DNA of 64,000 nt from DAOTVY01 sp041082245 (GCA_041082245.1 JBDOIE010000191.1:1-64000); one strand, 5' to 3'; positions 45,125 through 54,867 are shown, counted from the stretch's first letter. The notes: a model not told the origin generated them from the letters alone. A program made the numbers and translations.

Positions 45125-46090
45125 GTGATCTACCTCTTGCACGGCGAAGACCGGGTCGCGTGTGAAGAAGCGCTCGCACAACTGCGGCGGGAAGTGCTGC
45201 CGTCCGAGGGGGCAGACTTTGCCTTCACGCAGCTGGACGGGGAGGAACTGTCCGTTGCCGAGCTGATCGAGCACTGCCAGGCACTCCCGTTCCTGTCTCC
45301 ACGCCGTCTGGTGGTGGTTGTGGGGCTGGCGGGCCGCCTCGAACGCAAGGGGAGCGACCTCCTGCAGCGGCTGGCCGAGTACCTGCCGCACCTGGCGCCC
45401 ACGACCGTCCTGGTCTTTCGCGAGCCCCGCGCCCTTCCTGCCGACCACCCGCTCGTGGCGCTGGTGCAACGGGTAGGACAGGTGCGAGAGTTCGCGCTGC
45501 CCCGCGACCGGGAACTTCCCGCGTGGATCGCGCGCCGCGTGCGTCTCGAGGGAGCCGAGATCACGCCGGCCGCCTGTGAGCTGCTCGTGGCTGCGGTGGG
45601 GAACGATACCGCCATCCTCCTGCGGGAGATCGAAAAACTGGTTGCCTACGTGGGGCCCCAGGGGAGAATCGACGAGCGGCTGGTAGCCGAACTGGCGAGC
45701 GGAGCCCGGCTGAGCGATGTTTTCGCTCTTGTCGATGCTCTGGGTCACCGGAGGCGTGCGCGGGCTCTTGTGGAGCTCCGTCGTCTCCTGCAGGCTGGGG
45801 AACACCCTCTGGCCATCCTTGCGATGGTGGCACGCCAGTTCCGGCTCCTTTGGCAGACGAAGGGGCTTCCGACCGGATCCCAGCATGCAGAAGAGGTCGC
45901 CCGTACGCTTCGCGTGCCCCGTTTCGTGGCCGAGAAGCTCCTGGAGCAGGCCCGCCTTTTCCGGCAAGAAGAGCTCCAGCGGATTTACGAGCGGCTGGTG
46001 GAAGCCGACCGCGAGGTCAAAACGGGGCAACGCGAGGGGGAAGTGGTGCTCGAGCTGCTCGTGGTCGAGATCGCCGGTAGCCGCGCCTGA
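45125..46090 (+). CDS. holA: DNA polymerase III delta subunit
   Basis: 321 aa from GTG with GAGGG six bases upstream. Clamp-loader delta subunit that opens the sliding clamp. Recognised by the start VIYLLHGEDRVACEEAL, the PFLSPRRLVVVVG strand, the RELPAWIARRVRLEGAEITPAACELLVAAVGND helix set and ILLREIEKLVAYVG. The C-terminal collar helices include HPLAILAMVARQFRLLWQ. Convergent with rpsT, a pairing seen in many bacteria. Confidence 0.92.
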   Translation: MIYLLHGEDRVACEEALAQLRREVLPSEGADFAFTQLDGEELSVAELIEHCQALPFLSPRRLVVVVGLAGRLERKGSDLLQRLAEYLPHLAPTTVLVFREPRALPADHPLVALVQRVGQVREFALPRDRELPAWIARRVRLEGAEITPAACELLVAAVGNDTAILLREIEKLVAYVGPQGRIDERLVAELASGARLSDVFALVDALGHRRRARALVELRRLLQAGEHPLAILAMVARQFRLLWQTKGLPTGSQHAEEVARTLRVPRFVAEKLLEQARLFRQEELQRIYERLVEADREVKTGQREGEVVLELLVVEIAGSRA

Positions 46091-46116
46091 GGGCCCCGTG
46101 GATGTGCGGACAAGAA

Positions 46117-46144
46117 GATCCGCCCCCACGCAAGGGGGCGGATC
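46117..46144. terminator. Shared terminator between holA and rpsT
   Basis: A perfect 11-bp stem GATCCGCCCCC / GGGGGCGGATC with a 6-nt loop in the gap between the convergent genes. It could act on both strands although the flanks are not T-rich. Confidence 0.75.
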
Positions 46145-46159
46145 GGATCGCTTCCGCCA

Positions 46160-46444
46160 TCAAGCAGCGGGACGGGCCTGCTGAAAGGCAGCGTTGTAAC
46201 GCCGCATCAGCCTGGACTTGCGACGCGCTGCGTTGTTCCGGTGGAGCACGCCCTTTTCCGCGGCCTTGTCCAGGGCGCTGATCGCATCCCCAACCGCGAC
46301 ACGGGCGGCCTCGAGATTGCCGGCGGCGATGAATGCGCGCGCCTTCTTGATCAGCGTCTTGACACGCGAACGGATCATCTGGTTCCGTCGACGACGGCGC
46401 TCGGCAACGCGAATGCGCTTCAAAGCGGAGCGTGTATGAGCCAT
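46160..46444 (-). CDS. rpsT: 30S ribosomal protein S20
   Basis: 94 aa, normal size. Primary 16S rRNA-binding protein of the small subunit: basic, all-helical, start MAHTRSALKRIRVAERRRRRNQ, centre RVKTLIKKARAFI, and KGVLHRNNAARRKSRLMRR. ATG with GGAGGAAC upstream. Single gene with its own promoter. Confidence 0.97.
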   Translation of the reverse strand: MAHTRSALKRIRVAERRRRRNQMIRSRVKTLIKKARAFIAAGNLEAARVAVGDAISALDKAAEKGVLHRNNAARRKSRLMRRYNAAFQQARPAA

Positions 46445-46488
46445 GTCGGACCGTTCCTCCTCAAACAGCCTGTCCATATCGTGACGGG

Positions 46489-46517
46489 ATTATACCAGAT
46501 GGGGGACGAAATTGCAA
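46489..46517 (-). promoter_or_regulatory. rpsT promoter
   Basis: Reverse strand TTGCAA, 17-nt spacer ending TGG, perfect TATAAT (extended -10), 45 nt before the start codon. Confidence 0.85.
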
Positions 46518-46533
46518 ATCCGGAGGGTTCTCG

Positions 46534-48045
46534 ATGGACACGGCCGGACGAAAACGGCGCTTGCTGGTCGCAGGCCTCGTGACGGTGCTCGTGTTGCTCA
46601 GCGTGGCTGCGTGGCTCTGGTCCCGGAGCCGGGCCGTCCCCACCGCTACCGTACGCCGAGGCACCATCCGCGGGCGCGTGATCGCGCCGGGACAGGTGGT
46701 GTCGGAGCGCGAAGCGCTGCTCACGGCCTGGGTTTCCGGTCCGGTGACCGAGCTCCGCGTCCAGGAGGGCGATGAGGTCGTTACGGGGACCGTGTTGCTC
46801 ACGATCGGCGCGGATACCCAGCGCATCCAGGTGGAGATGGCCGCACTCGAGCTCGAGAGCGCCCGCTTGAGGCTTGCGCAAGCGGGTCCCCTCCCGGAGG
46901 AGATCGCAGCCGCTGAAGCGGAGCTGCAGCTGGCCCAGGCACGACTGGATGCCCTTTTACAGGGCCCTCGTCAGGAGGAGCTCACGATCGCGCGACAGCA
47001 AGTTGTGCAGGCGGAGGCGGCATTGTCCGCAAGCGACAGCAACACGGCGCTCGCGATCGAAACAGCGCGGTTGCGCTGGGAACAGGCGGCCAACGCGCTC
47101 CGGGACGCGCAGGATGCCTATAGCCGGCTGTACTGGGAGAACGAAGCGCTTCGGCGGCGTGGGATCGCGCTGAGCCAGGCCCAGCGCGATGCGGAATCCG
47201 CCGCCTGGAGGCAGGTGGAAAATGCCCAGGCGGCGGTGGAGGAGGCACGTTTGGCCTACGAACAGGCCGTGCAGGGCCGGGAAGCGGAACTGACCGCCGC
47301 ACAGGCGCGCCTGGCGGAGGCTCGCGCGCGTTTGCAGCAGCTCGTCGGAGGAAACCGCGCCGAGGACCTCGCGGCCGTCCAGGCACAGCTTGCCCGGGCC
47401 CAGGCCTACCTCGCACAGCTGCGACGCCAGGAACAGGAGAAGGAGCTGCGACGTCTCGAGGTGCGCCGTGCAGAGCTCGCCCTGGAGCAGGCGCGTGCCG
47501 AACTGGAACGCTCGACCGTGCGGGCGCCGTTCGCAGGCACGGTGATCGAGGTTGACGTCCGCGAAGGAGAACTCGTGGGGGTCTACGCCTCGCTCGTGCG
47601 GCTTGCGGATTTGAACCGCCTCTACATCCGAGCGCAGGTCGACGAGATCGATGTGGGCGAGCTCGCGCCGGGCCAGCCGGTAACCATAACCCTGGATGCG
47701 TTTCCCGGCCGGCCGCTCCAGGGCGTGGTGGAAGAGATCGCGCCTGCGGTCACGCTGGATCGCGGAAGCGCGACCTACGTCACGCGCATCGCCGTGAGCC
47801 CGCCACCCGACCTTCCCCTGCGCCTCGGGATGGCAGGCACAGCGACGATCGTAACCAAGGAGCGACACGACGTCCTCCTGGTGCCCCGCGCCGCCGTGGA
47901 GCGGATCGGCGAGCGGGACTATGTGACGGTCCTCCGCGGAAACCGGCGCGTACGTGTGCCCGTTACCCTGGGTCTGACCGATGCGGCTTCCTGCGAGGTG
48001 GTTTCCGGGCTGAGCGAGGGGGATCGGGTACTGCTCAGTCGTTGA
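46534..48045 (+). CDS. HlyD/MacA-type periplasmic adaptor protein
   Basis: 503 aa. One N-terminal membrane helix (about 8-30), then a split biotinyl-lipoyl domain (VRRGTIRGRVIAPGQVVSE ... TVRAPFAGTVIEVDVREGELV) interrupted by a long helical hairpin (about 100-325) very rich in Ala, Gln and Glu. Beta-barrel (ITLDAFPGRPLQGVVEEI) and membrane-proximal domains follow. Such adaptors couple an ABC or RND pump to export. No pump gene is adjacent, though a MacB-like ATPase gene lies 8 kb downstream. Confidence 0.9.
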   Translation: MDTAGRKRRLLVAGLVTVLVLLSVAAWLWSRSRAVPTATVRRGTIRGRVIAPGQVVSEREALLTAWVSGPVTELRVQEGDEVVTGTVLLTIGADTQRIQVEMAALELESARLRLAQAGPLPEEIAAAEAELQLAQARLDALLQGPRQEELTIARQQVVQAEAALSASDSNTALAIETARLRWEQAANALRDAQDAYSRLYWENEALRRRGIALSQAQRDAESAAWRQVENAQAAVEEARLAYEQAVQGREAELTAAQARLAEARARLQQLVGGNRAEDLAAVQAQLARAQAYLAQLRRQEQEKELRRLEVRRAELALEQARAELERSTVRAPFAGTVIEVDVREGELVGVYASLVRLADLNRLYIRAQVDEIDVGELAPGQPVTITLDAFPGRPLQGVVEEIAPAVTLDRGSATYVTRIAVSPPPDLPLRLGMAGTATIVTKERHDVLLVPRAAVERIGERDYVTVLRGNRRVRVPVTLGLTDAASCEVVSGLSEGDRVLLSR

Positions 48046-48070
48046 CAGTAACTACCCTTTGGTGTAGAAT
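48042..48070 (+). promoter_or_regulatory. Promoter of the 1581-aa modular protein
   Basis: Perfect TTGACA overlapping the stop codon of the adaptor gene, 17-nt spacer, TAGAAT. Start codons before about 48077 are therefore unlikely. Confidence 0.85.
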
Positions 48071-48098
48071 GGCCCACAGACGACGAATGGAGGAAGCA

Positions 48099-51000
48099 GT
48101 GCGCGGGCCCTGGGGTAAGCACTTGCCACAAGCCAAAGGGAGGGGCTTGCTGGGGATCGGTTTCCTCCTGGTGCTGCTCGCGGGGCTCTATGCCGTTCCC
48201 CACACAACGGGGGCCGGTCCGTCCGTTCCTTCGCCCGTTCCACCGCCTAGCCGTATCCTGTACACGTTCGACCTTCGCCAGGCATACGAGGATGGGCCGA
48301 CAGGTCCGGGAATCGAAGGGAAAAGCACCTCACAGCGGCTGCGCGATTACGATTTGAGCCTGTTCGTGGCCACCCTGCAGGGCATCGTCAATCGCGACCG
48401 TCCCCGGCTGTACGTCTATCACGCCTCCGGTGTCGACGACTACTGGCTGGAAACGTTCCGGGAGCCGGGCGAGTGGCTGGCAGACTATACGCTTGTGCCC
48501 ATCCCGGACCTCGACACCTTGCTCCAGACGTTTCGCGATGAGGTGCGGGGGGTGATCGTTTGGGACGACACGCTCCCTGCGACGCTGAACGTCGCCACCA
48601 CGGCCGCGGGCGTCGAGGATGCCGCCGTCCTCCGGAAGGGAAGCGAGCTCTACGACGCCGTGCTGCGTGTGCTCCCCGTGGTGCTCGATCTGAGTGGCCG
48701 CTTCCGGAGCAAGGAAGAAGCGTACCGCTGGGCCATCGACGAGTACTTGAAGAGCGGACGTGCGAATCCGCTGCTCCTTGCGTATATCGAAGACGGATGG
48801 CCGGCCGTGTTGCTCCAGCACGGAAAGGAGCCCGGCGGAGTAGCCACCGCCCTGGCCCGGGATTACCTTGTCCAGCACCGTGCTTTCGTTTTCGACCTCT
48901 CTCCCTGGGCCGACGAAGCGCCGGCCGACGAACCGGACCAGCCGCTCGGCCGCGACCGGGCGGTCTTGGAGGAGATCCTGGCCGAGGCCCGGTCGCGGGC
49001 CGGCGAGGAGCTGATCGCCCTGTGGGGGTTCGTCCCCTGGTGGGACAAGTACAGCAATGCCGGTTCGGCCGGGGGGAAGCATCAGCCGGTGGAGGGGGAG
49101 TGGGAGATGGCGTGGCTCGCCTCGAGCTACGGGGCCTACTTTACCGGGGTGCTCGGCGATGTGTTTGGGCTCGATATGGCGAACGCTTCGGTGCACTGCC
49201 ATGCGCCGTTTCCGGACACCGTGCCCCGACCAGCCGCCCCGACCCCCGAGGAGCTCCGCGCCCGCGGTTTTCTCGAGGGGGACCAGGTGGCCCCCAAGAC
49301 CTACATCCTGTACTACATGGGCGACTATGATTTCGCCCAGCCCCTCTACACGCTGATGCCCGGGTTCTGGCAGGACGAGCATCGTGGCGATCTGCCCCTC
49401 GCCTGGGGGATCAACCCGCAGCACATCGAGATCGTTCCGGACATCCTGGCCTACCTGCTCCGTACCCGAAGCCCAGCGGATACCTTCGTCGCCTCGGATA
49501 GCGGCGCCGGTTACCTGAATCCGGAGGCCCTTCCGGAAGCGCTCCGGGACGCGTGGCGGAAGCACAACGAACGCTTCTACCGCCGCACGGGGCTCTCGAT
49601 CACCGGCTTTTTCCTGAACGGACAGGGCGCTGAGGCACCCGACGACGTGCTGGATCTCTACCGCACCTTTTCCCCCGACGGTGTGATCGTCAACTGGCAC
49701 CACCTCGTCGGTGAATGGCCACGCCTCCAGGGGAATATGCCATTGACCGCGTTCCCGCACTATGGAATGAGCAACGAGGACACGGTCGATTTCTGGTTGG
49801 AGCAGGTGGACCGCGCGTACGAGCAGTACCGGGAAGACCACGGGAGCAACGGGCCGGCCTTCCTGGCCTTCCGTTGTGTGTTCGCGTCGCCGTCGTTCCT
49901 TTATGACCTGACCGAACGGCTGCGCCAGGAACATCCCGAGCGGGACTATCAGGTCGTCGACGCCTACACCTTCTTCTACCTGATGCGCCAGGAGCTCGGG
50001 GGTGCGAATGCCTGGCGCGCGACTTTCCTGCAGCCGATGGTGCCCGCGCAGCTGACCGCGGGGCAGACCTACGCGGTGAGCCTGCCCGTGCGGAACGATG
50101 GCTGGGACACCTGGCCTGCTCAGGAGGTGGGCCTCGCCTTTCAGGTGAGCGAAGCCGGCTCCGCCGGGGAGCGGCCCGGCTCCACGGGGGAGGCGCTCTT
50201 CCTCCCGCTCCAGCGGGATGTGCGTCCGGGCGAGGTCTACACGTTCACCTTCCTCCTCGGCGCGCCGCTTCGCACCGGCACCTACGTCGTACAGTACGAC
50301 CTCCTGGAGCAACCCTGGCACTGGTTCCACGAAGAGGGAAACCTCTGGCAGGAGACGACCTTCACCGTGGGCAAGCGCGCCTCGGGAATGGCGCTCGAAC
50401 CGCCGAATCTGCCTGCCTGGCCCACCGCCGCCCCCGTGGCCCCGCCCTCTCCGACACCTGCGGGCGCTCTGCCGCTGCCCGGGTCTCCCCAGGTGCCGTC
50501 TTCTCCTGGGCCTACCCTGCCCGCGGGACAGGCAACGCGGCTGCAGGCCGGGTGGGAGGTGCCAGCCGCGCTCCGCGACGGTCTGGGAGGCCGGGCCGTC
50601 TGGGCGATCGCACGGGATACGCTGGGACGCATCTGGTTCGGCGGGACAAAGGGCGTCGGAGTACTCACGCTGAACGACGACCTGGATGCCGCGGATGACG
50701 CCTGGGCGGTCTATACGGAGGAGGACGGATTGCCGAATCCGTGGGTCACCGCGATCGCGGTCGATGCGCACGGTGCGGTATGGTTCGGCACCCAGGGCGG
50801 GGGTGCGGCGCGCCTGGACGCACGCGGCTGGACGGTCTTTACCGAGGATGACGGGTTGGCCTCGAACTGGGTGCGTGCGATCGCGGTGGACAGCGAAGGA
50901 ACCGTGTGGTTCGGCACTTCGCGAGGGGTGAGCGCCTTTACCGGTAGTTCGTGGATTACCTTCAACAGCAGCAATTCTCCCCTGCCGCGGGATGTGGTGA

Positions 51001-52844
51001 CGGCAGTGGCGGTCGACGCCGGCGGGAACTACTGGTTCGCGACCGAAGGGGGCGGCGTGAGCCGGCTCTCCGCGCTCGGCCGCCAGTGGCGGACCTTCAC
51101 GCGCGCCGACGGCCTGGGGGACGACTTTGTGCTGTCGCTTGCGACCGACGGTGCGGGACGCGTCTGGGCCGGCACCTGGCGAGGCGGACTGAGCGTGTAC
51201 GATGGCCGTACCTGGACCACCTACACCGCGGAGAACAGCGGCCTTGCGGCAAACTGGGTGCAGAGCGTGGGCGTGGATGCCCGGGGCAACGTCTGGTGCG
51301 GGACGTACGGCCTTCCGGGCGGCGGGGTGAGCGTCCTGCATCCCGAAACCGGGGAATGGGTGCGCTACGGGCCGGCCGACGGGCTCCCGTCCGACAACGT
51401 CACGGTGGTCGCAGCGACGCGCCCTGGCGAGGTCTGGGTCGGCACCGAGCAGGGAGCGATCCGCTACGTCGACCCGTTCCTCCTGCTCGCTCCCGGCCCC
51501 CGGCGTACGCCGACCCCCCGCATCCCCCGGGGAGTCAAGGAGGAGGCATTCGCGCGAAGCGCGGCGTACCGGCTGAAGTTGGGTGGCGGACAGCGGACGG
51601 GCATCCTGCAACCGCCGACCGCGACTCCGACGCGCCTCCCTTCCCCGACGCCTACTTCTACCCCTTCTCCGACGCCGACCGCGACCTCGAGCCCGACGCC
51701 CTCGCCGACACGTACCAGTACCCCGAGCCCGTCGCCGACGCGCACGGCTACCCCCAGCCCGACCCCGACCTTCACTGCGACTCCCACCCGCAGTCCTACT
51801 CCGGGCACCGCGACCCCTACGGTCACCGGTACCCCTCCCACCGCCACGCCGACGCGCACCGCCACGCCCACCTCCACGCCGTGTCCGACCTGCCCCTCGT
51901 GTCCATTGCCGACCCCGCCTCCGCTTCCGACCAAGGAGGAAAACCTGGAGGACATCCACACCTTCACCACCTCCTGGGGCTCTGTGATGCGGGTCGACGC
52001 GCGGCCATCGGACAATGCGCTCCGTGTGCAGGATACCCACGGGGTGGGAGGACGAAAGGTGCGCGTCTATGTGAACGCGGATACCCTGATCTGGGTAGCC
52101 GGGTTGCAGCTGGACATCCGATACGACGCCAACTTGCTCACCGCTGTGGGCGTGGATCTGACTCCACGTAGCGCCGCGATGACGCGCCCCGGGCCCGCGA
52201 TCGACACCGCAAAGGGGGAAATCGACCTCCTGCTCTTTTCGCCCGAGGGAGGGGCCATCCCGCCGGGCCGTGGTCCGGTGTTGAGCCTGCTCTTCGAGGT
52301 GCGCGAAGGGGCGGCCGACGGGAAGCGGGCCGAAATCGAGATCACGCGCGCGATCCTGGCCGACGTGGACGGCAACCAGATCGAAGTGCCGCGCGGCTAC
52401 ATCTACGATGGACACCTCGTGATCTGTACAAAATGCTTTCAGCACGACGGGGATGTCGACCGGGACGGTAAGGTCACCGTGCTGGACGTGCAGCGCGGGG
52501 TGAACATCGTGCTCGGGCGCCACATCGCACGCGACGAGGAGGTCGTGGCGCTCGACGTAAACGGCGACGGCACCGCGGATGTGCTGGACGTCATCCAGCT
52601 CGTGAACCTGGCGCTGGGACGGGCCGAACCCCCCTTCGCGGGCGCGACCCCAACGCCGGTGGTGACGGTTACGCCGACCCCCAGGACGAGGACGCCCACG
52701 CCCAGCCCGACCCGCGGTACGCCGGGTCCTACGCCGACCCCGCATACGCCGACGCCGGTTACCCCCTACCCGCAGCCGACCGTGCCGGCTACCCCGCGGA
52801 CTCCTACCCCCAGACCTACAGGAACCCCCTATCCTGGACGCTAG
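48099..52844 (+). CDS. Secreted modular protein: GxGYxYP domain, beta-propeller, cohesin-like and dockerin-like domains
   Basis: 1581 aa from GTG with GGAGG five bases upstream; an ATG four codons earlier is possible. Signal segment about 12-35. Residues about 50-640 match the GxGYxYP putative glycoside hydrolase family, with the name motif as GAGYLNP near 468. A beta domain follows, then a Pro linker. A propeller (about 820-1125) has at least six Reg_prop-type repeats (VxAIAVDxxGxVWFGT). A Pro/Thr linker, a cohesin-like domain (about 1287-1440) and a dockerin-like pair of calcium loops (GDVDRDGKVTVLDV and LDVNGDGTADVLDV, about 1447-1509) complete it before a Pro/Thr tail. Probably a surface carbohydrate-handling protein. 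Confidence 0.85.
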   Translation: MRGPWGKHLPQAKGRGLLGIGFLLVLLAGLYAVPHTTGAGPSVPSPVPPPSRILYTFDLRQAYEDGPTGPGIEGKSTSQRLRDYDLSLFVATLQGIVNRDRPRLYVYHASGVDDYWLETFREPGEWLADYTLVPIPDLDTLLQTFRDEVRGVIVWDDTLPATLNVATTAAGVEDAAVLRKGSELYDAVLRVLPVVLDLSGRFRSKEEAYRWAIDEYLKSGRANPLLLAYIEDGWPAVLLQHGKEPGGVATALARDYLVQHRAFVFDLSPWADEAPADEPDQPLGRDRAVLEEILAEARSRAGEELIALWGFVPWWDKYSNAGSAGGKHQPVEGEWEMAWLASSYGAYFTGVLGDVFGLDMANASVHCHAPFPDTVPRPAAPTPEELRARGFLEGDQVAPKTYILYYMGDYDFAQPLYTLMPGFWQDEHRGDLPLAWGINPQHIEIVPDILAYLLRTRSPADTFVASDSGAGYLNPEALPEALRDAWRKHNERFYRRTGLSITGFFLNGQGAEAPDDVLDLYRTFSPDGVIVNWHHLVGEWPRLQGNMPLTAFPHYGMSNEDTVDFWLEQVDRAYEQYREDHGSNGPAFLAFRCVFASPSFLYDLTERLRQEHPERDYQVVDAYTFFYLMRQELGGANAWRATFLQPMVPAQLTAGQTYAVSLPVRNDGWDTWPAQEVGLAFQVSEAGSAGERPGSTGEALFLPLQRDVRPGEVYTFTFLLGAPLRTGTYVVQYDLLEQPWHWFHEEGNLWQETTFTVGKRASGMALEPPNLPAWPTAAPVAPPSPTPAGALPLPGSPQVPSSPGPTLPAGQATRLQAGWEVPAALRDGLGGRAVWAIARDTLGRIWFGGTKGVGVLTLNDDLDAADDAWAVYTEEDGLPNPWVTAIAVDAHGAVWFGTQGGGAARLDARGWTVFTEDDGLASNWVRAIAVDSEGTVWFGTSRGVSAFTGSSWITFNSSNSPLPRDVVTAVAVDAGGNYWFATEGGGVSRLSALGRQWRTFTRADGLGDDFVLSLATDGAGRVWAGTWRGGLSVYDGRTWTTYTAENSGLAANWVQSVGVDARGNVWCGTYGLPGGGVSVLHPETGEWVRYGPADGLPSDNVTVVAATRPGEVWVGTEQGAIRYVDPFLLLAPGPRRTPTPRIPRGVKEEAFARSAAYRLKLGGGQRTGILQPPTATPTRLPSPTPTSTPSPTPTATSSPTPSPTRTSTPSPSPTRTATPSPTPTFTATPTRSPTPGTATPTVTGTPPTATPTRTATPTSTPCPTCPSCPLPTPPPLPTKEENLEDIHTFTTSWGSVMRVDARPSDNALRVQDTHGVGGRKVRVYVNADTLIWVAGLQLDIRYDANLLTAVGVDLTPRSAAMTRPGPAIDTAKGEIDLLLFSPEGGAIPPGRGPVLSLLFEVREGAADGKRAEIEITRAILADVDGNQIEVPRGYIYDGHLVICTKCFQHDGDVDRDGKVTVLDVQRGVNIVLGRHIARDEEVVALDVNGDGTADVLDVIQLVNLALGRAEPPFAGATPTPVVTVTPTPRTRTPTPSPTRGTPGPTPTPHTPTPVTPYPQPTVPATPRTPTPRPTGTPYPGR

Positions 52845-52882
52845 CAAAGGTTTCAGCGATGGGCGCACAGGTACGAAGGTGC

Positions 52883-53308
52883 CTAGCGAGGGCGTCGTTG
52901 CCACCGACGGACCGCAAGAAGGATAACCGGAATCCCGAGTGCCAGCCAGACCAGGCTGGGAGCGATAAGCATCTTCCAGACGTCCTGCCGGGAAAGCGAG
53001 GGTCCCTGGAAAAGGCGTCCCTGCACAAGGCCTCTTGCGAATGCTCCCGCCGGTCCGCCTGCAAGGATCAGGGCCGAGAGGGTCAGTGTGACGAGCGCCC
53101 CGAGTACCGCCACGACCATCAGGCAACCGCACCCGTATATCTCCGAGGTCAACTCTACTTTCCCTGGGCGCGCGATCTCACGCAGCTCGAGCGCCCGTTC
53201 GGGCGACGGTCGCTCCTGCGGGAGCCGCGGCTGCAGGATGACCGAGCGGGAGATATCCTCCCATTCGATCGGTTCTTCGTGGCCCGTACGCGCTCGATGC
53301 GACGACAT
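52883..53308 (-). CDS. Small membrane protein of unknown function
   Basis: 141 aa; ATG with GGAGGG. A soluble N-terminal part of about 55 residues rich in Arg/Glu/Pro is followed by two membrane segments (about 58-85 and 112-132) with a short loop between. No family recognised. Ends 38 nt from the convergent modular protein. Confidence 0.65.
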   Translation of the reverse strand: MSSHRARTGHEEPIEWEDISRSVILQPRLPQERPSPERALELREIARPGKVELTSEIYGCGCLMVVAVLGALVTLTLSALILAGGPAGAFARGLVQGRLFQGPSLSRQDVWKMLIAPSLVWLALGIPVILLAVRRWQRRPR

Positions 53309-53343
53309 TCCGTTTCCCTCCGGACGGCCCGGCCTCATCCGGC

Positions 53344-53372
53344 ATTATAGACCCTTCGACGGAGGTGGTCAA
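53344..53372 (-). promoter_or_regulatory. Promoter for the small membrane protein
   Basis: Reverse strand TTGACC, 17-nt spacer, perfect TATAAT, 35 nt before its start codon. It abuts the start of the divergent pgeF gene. Confidence 0.8.
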
Positions 53373-53374
53373 GG

Positions 53375-54139
53375 TTGAAACCGTTCCGCTTCGACAACCT
53401 TTCCCGGTTTCCCGAGCTGGTCCATGGCATTTCGGACCGCTCGTTCGGTTCTGTGCAATATCGGGGATCGCCGGGGCGGTCAGGGCTTGCAGCGGCGCTC
53501 GGCATCCCCGAGGATGCCTTGGTGCCTACGAAGCAGGTGCACCGGGCCGAGGTAGTGCATGTGCCTGGGCCGGCCTACGGCCGGTGGACGGAGGGGCACG
53601 GTGCGGATGGGCTGATCACCGATCGGCCTGGGGTCTACCTGCTGGGATTCTTTGCGGACTGTGTGCCGGTGCTCGTGTACGATCCGCAGCGGCGCGCTGT
53701 GGGCCTGGCGCACGCGGGATGGCGTGGGACGCTCCTTGGTATTGCCCGGCGGCTGGTGGGGGAGATGGCCGTATCGTTCGGCACCCGGCCGGAAGAGCTG
53801 TTTGTGGGCCTGGGGCCGGCCGTGGGCCCATGCTGCTACGAAGTGGGGGAAGAGGTACTGAGGGCGATCGAGGCCTGGAAGAGCGCATCGGACCTGTTGC
53901 GCCCCGGCCGGCCCGGCCATGCCTATCTCGACCTGTGGGAGGCGAACCGCAGAATGCTTCTCGAGGCCGGTGTGCGTCCGGATCGGATCGAGGTCGCACG
54001 CATCTGTACGGCCTGCAACGTGGGTCGCTTTTTCTCCTTCCGTGGCGAGGGCCGCGTGAACGGTCTGTTCGGGGCCGTGATCGGCCTTCGGCCGGAGGAC
54101 GGGGATGTGCCCGCGTCCCTTCTGGAGGCAGGACGATGA
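53375..54139 (+). CDS. pgeF: Peptidoglycan editing factor / laccase-domain purine nucleoside phosphorylase (YfiH family)
   Basis: 254 aa, TTG start after GGAGG. The zinc/copper ligands of the family are present: His in TKQVHRAEV, Cys in FADCVPVLVYD and His in GLAHAGWRGTLLGI. CYEVGEEV and a CTACNVGRFFSFRG end segment also fit. In E. coli the protein corrects muropeptide errors; other members phosphorolyse adenosine. The stop overlaps the yggS start as ATGA. Confidence 0.92.
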   Translation: MKPFRFDNLSRFPELVHGISDRSFGSVQYRGSPGRSGLAAALGIPEDALVPTKQVHRAEVVHVPGPAYGRWTEGHGADGLITDRPGVYLLGFFADCVPVLVYDPQRRAVGLAHAGWRGTLLGIARRLVGEMAVSFGTRPEELFVGLGPAVGPCCYEVGEEVLRAIEAWKSASDLLRPGRPGHAYLDLWEANRRMLLEAGVRPDRIEVARICTACNVGRFFSFRGEGRVNGLFGAVIGLRPEDGDVPASLLEAGR

Positions 54140-54867
54140 GCGATGAGGCGTTTGCCGCGCTCGTTAACGGCATCCGGACCCGGGTCGAAGAGGCAAGGGC
54201 GACGATCGCGGTGGCGGCGCAGCGGGCCGGCCGACGCCCGGACGAGGTGACGATCGTCGCAGTCACCAAAGCGTTTCCGCCCGAGATCGTTCGAGCCGCG
54301 GTCGCGGCGGGCCTCACCCACATCGGGGAGAACCGGGTGCAGGAGGCGCGCGATAAGCGGCTGCAGCTAGAGGATCTGCGGGGTGTTACCTGGCATCTCG
54401 TGGGGCATCTGCAGAAAAACAAGGCGGCCGCGGCCCTGCGCCTCTTCGACTGCATCCATTCAGTGGATAGCCTCGAGCTCGCGCAGATCCTGGCCCACCG
54501 GGCAGAAGCCCTCGGACGGGTGATACCCATCCTGCTGGAAGTGAACGTGGGCGGGGAACCCACCAAGTTCGGATTCCGCCTGGACGATCCTTCGCCGCTC
54601 TATCGCGCGGTGGAAGGGGTGCTCTTGCTGCCGGCACTCCGCCTGGAGGGCCTGATGACTGTTGCGCCGATCTGTAGCGATCCAGAGGAGGTGCGCCCGG
54701 TCTTCCGCCGGTTGCGCGAGCTGCGCGACGCGCTGCGGGAGCGTTACCCCGATGCTCCCTGGAGCCACCTCTCGATGGGGATGACGGACGATTATCCGGT
54801 CGCGGTCGAGGAAGGAGCCACCCTGGTGCGGCTTGGCCGCGCCCTTTTCGGAGAGCGGCCCGCCTAG
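54136..54867 (+). CDS. PLP homeostasis protein (YggS/PROSC family)
   Basis: 243 aa. Single-domain PLP-binding barrel that buffers free pyridoxal phosphate. The PLP lysine is in VAVTKAFPPE. IGENRVQEA, WHLVGHLQKNK and SMGMTDDYPVAV(E)EGATLVRLGRALFG are conserved. Coupled to pgeF by ATGA; the pgeF-yggS pair is common in bacteria and often leads into cell-division genes. Confidence 0.95.
   Translation: MSDEAFAALVNGIRTRVEEARATIAVAAQRAGRRPDEVTIVAVTKAFPPEIVRAAVAAGLTHIGENRVQEARDKRLQLEDLRGVTWHLVGHLQKNKAAAALRLFDCIHSVDSLELAQILAHRAEALGRVIPILLEVNVGGEPTKFGFRLDDPSPLYRAVEGVLLLPALRLEGLMTVAPICSDPEEVRPVFRRLRELRDALRERYPDAPWSHLSMGMTDDYPVAVEEGATLVRLGRALFGERPA

Noticed and set aside
48330..53132. 1600-codon open frame antisense to the modular GxGYxYP protein
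   Set aside because: Arg/Gly-rich shadow of the Pro/Thr linkers and propeller. It crosses an independent promoter and has no ribosome site, and the forward protein explains every domain.
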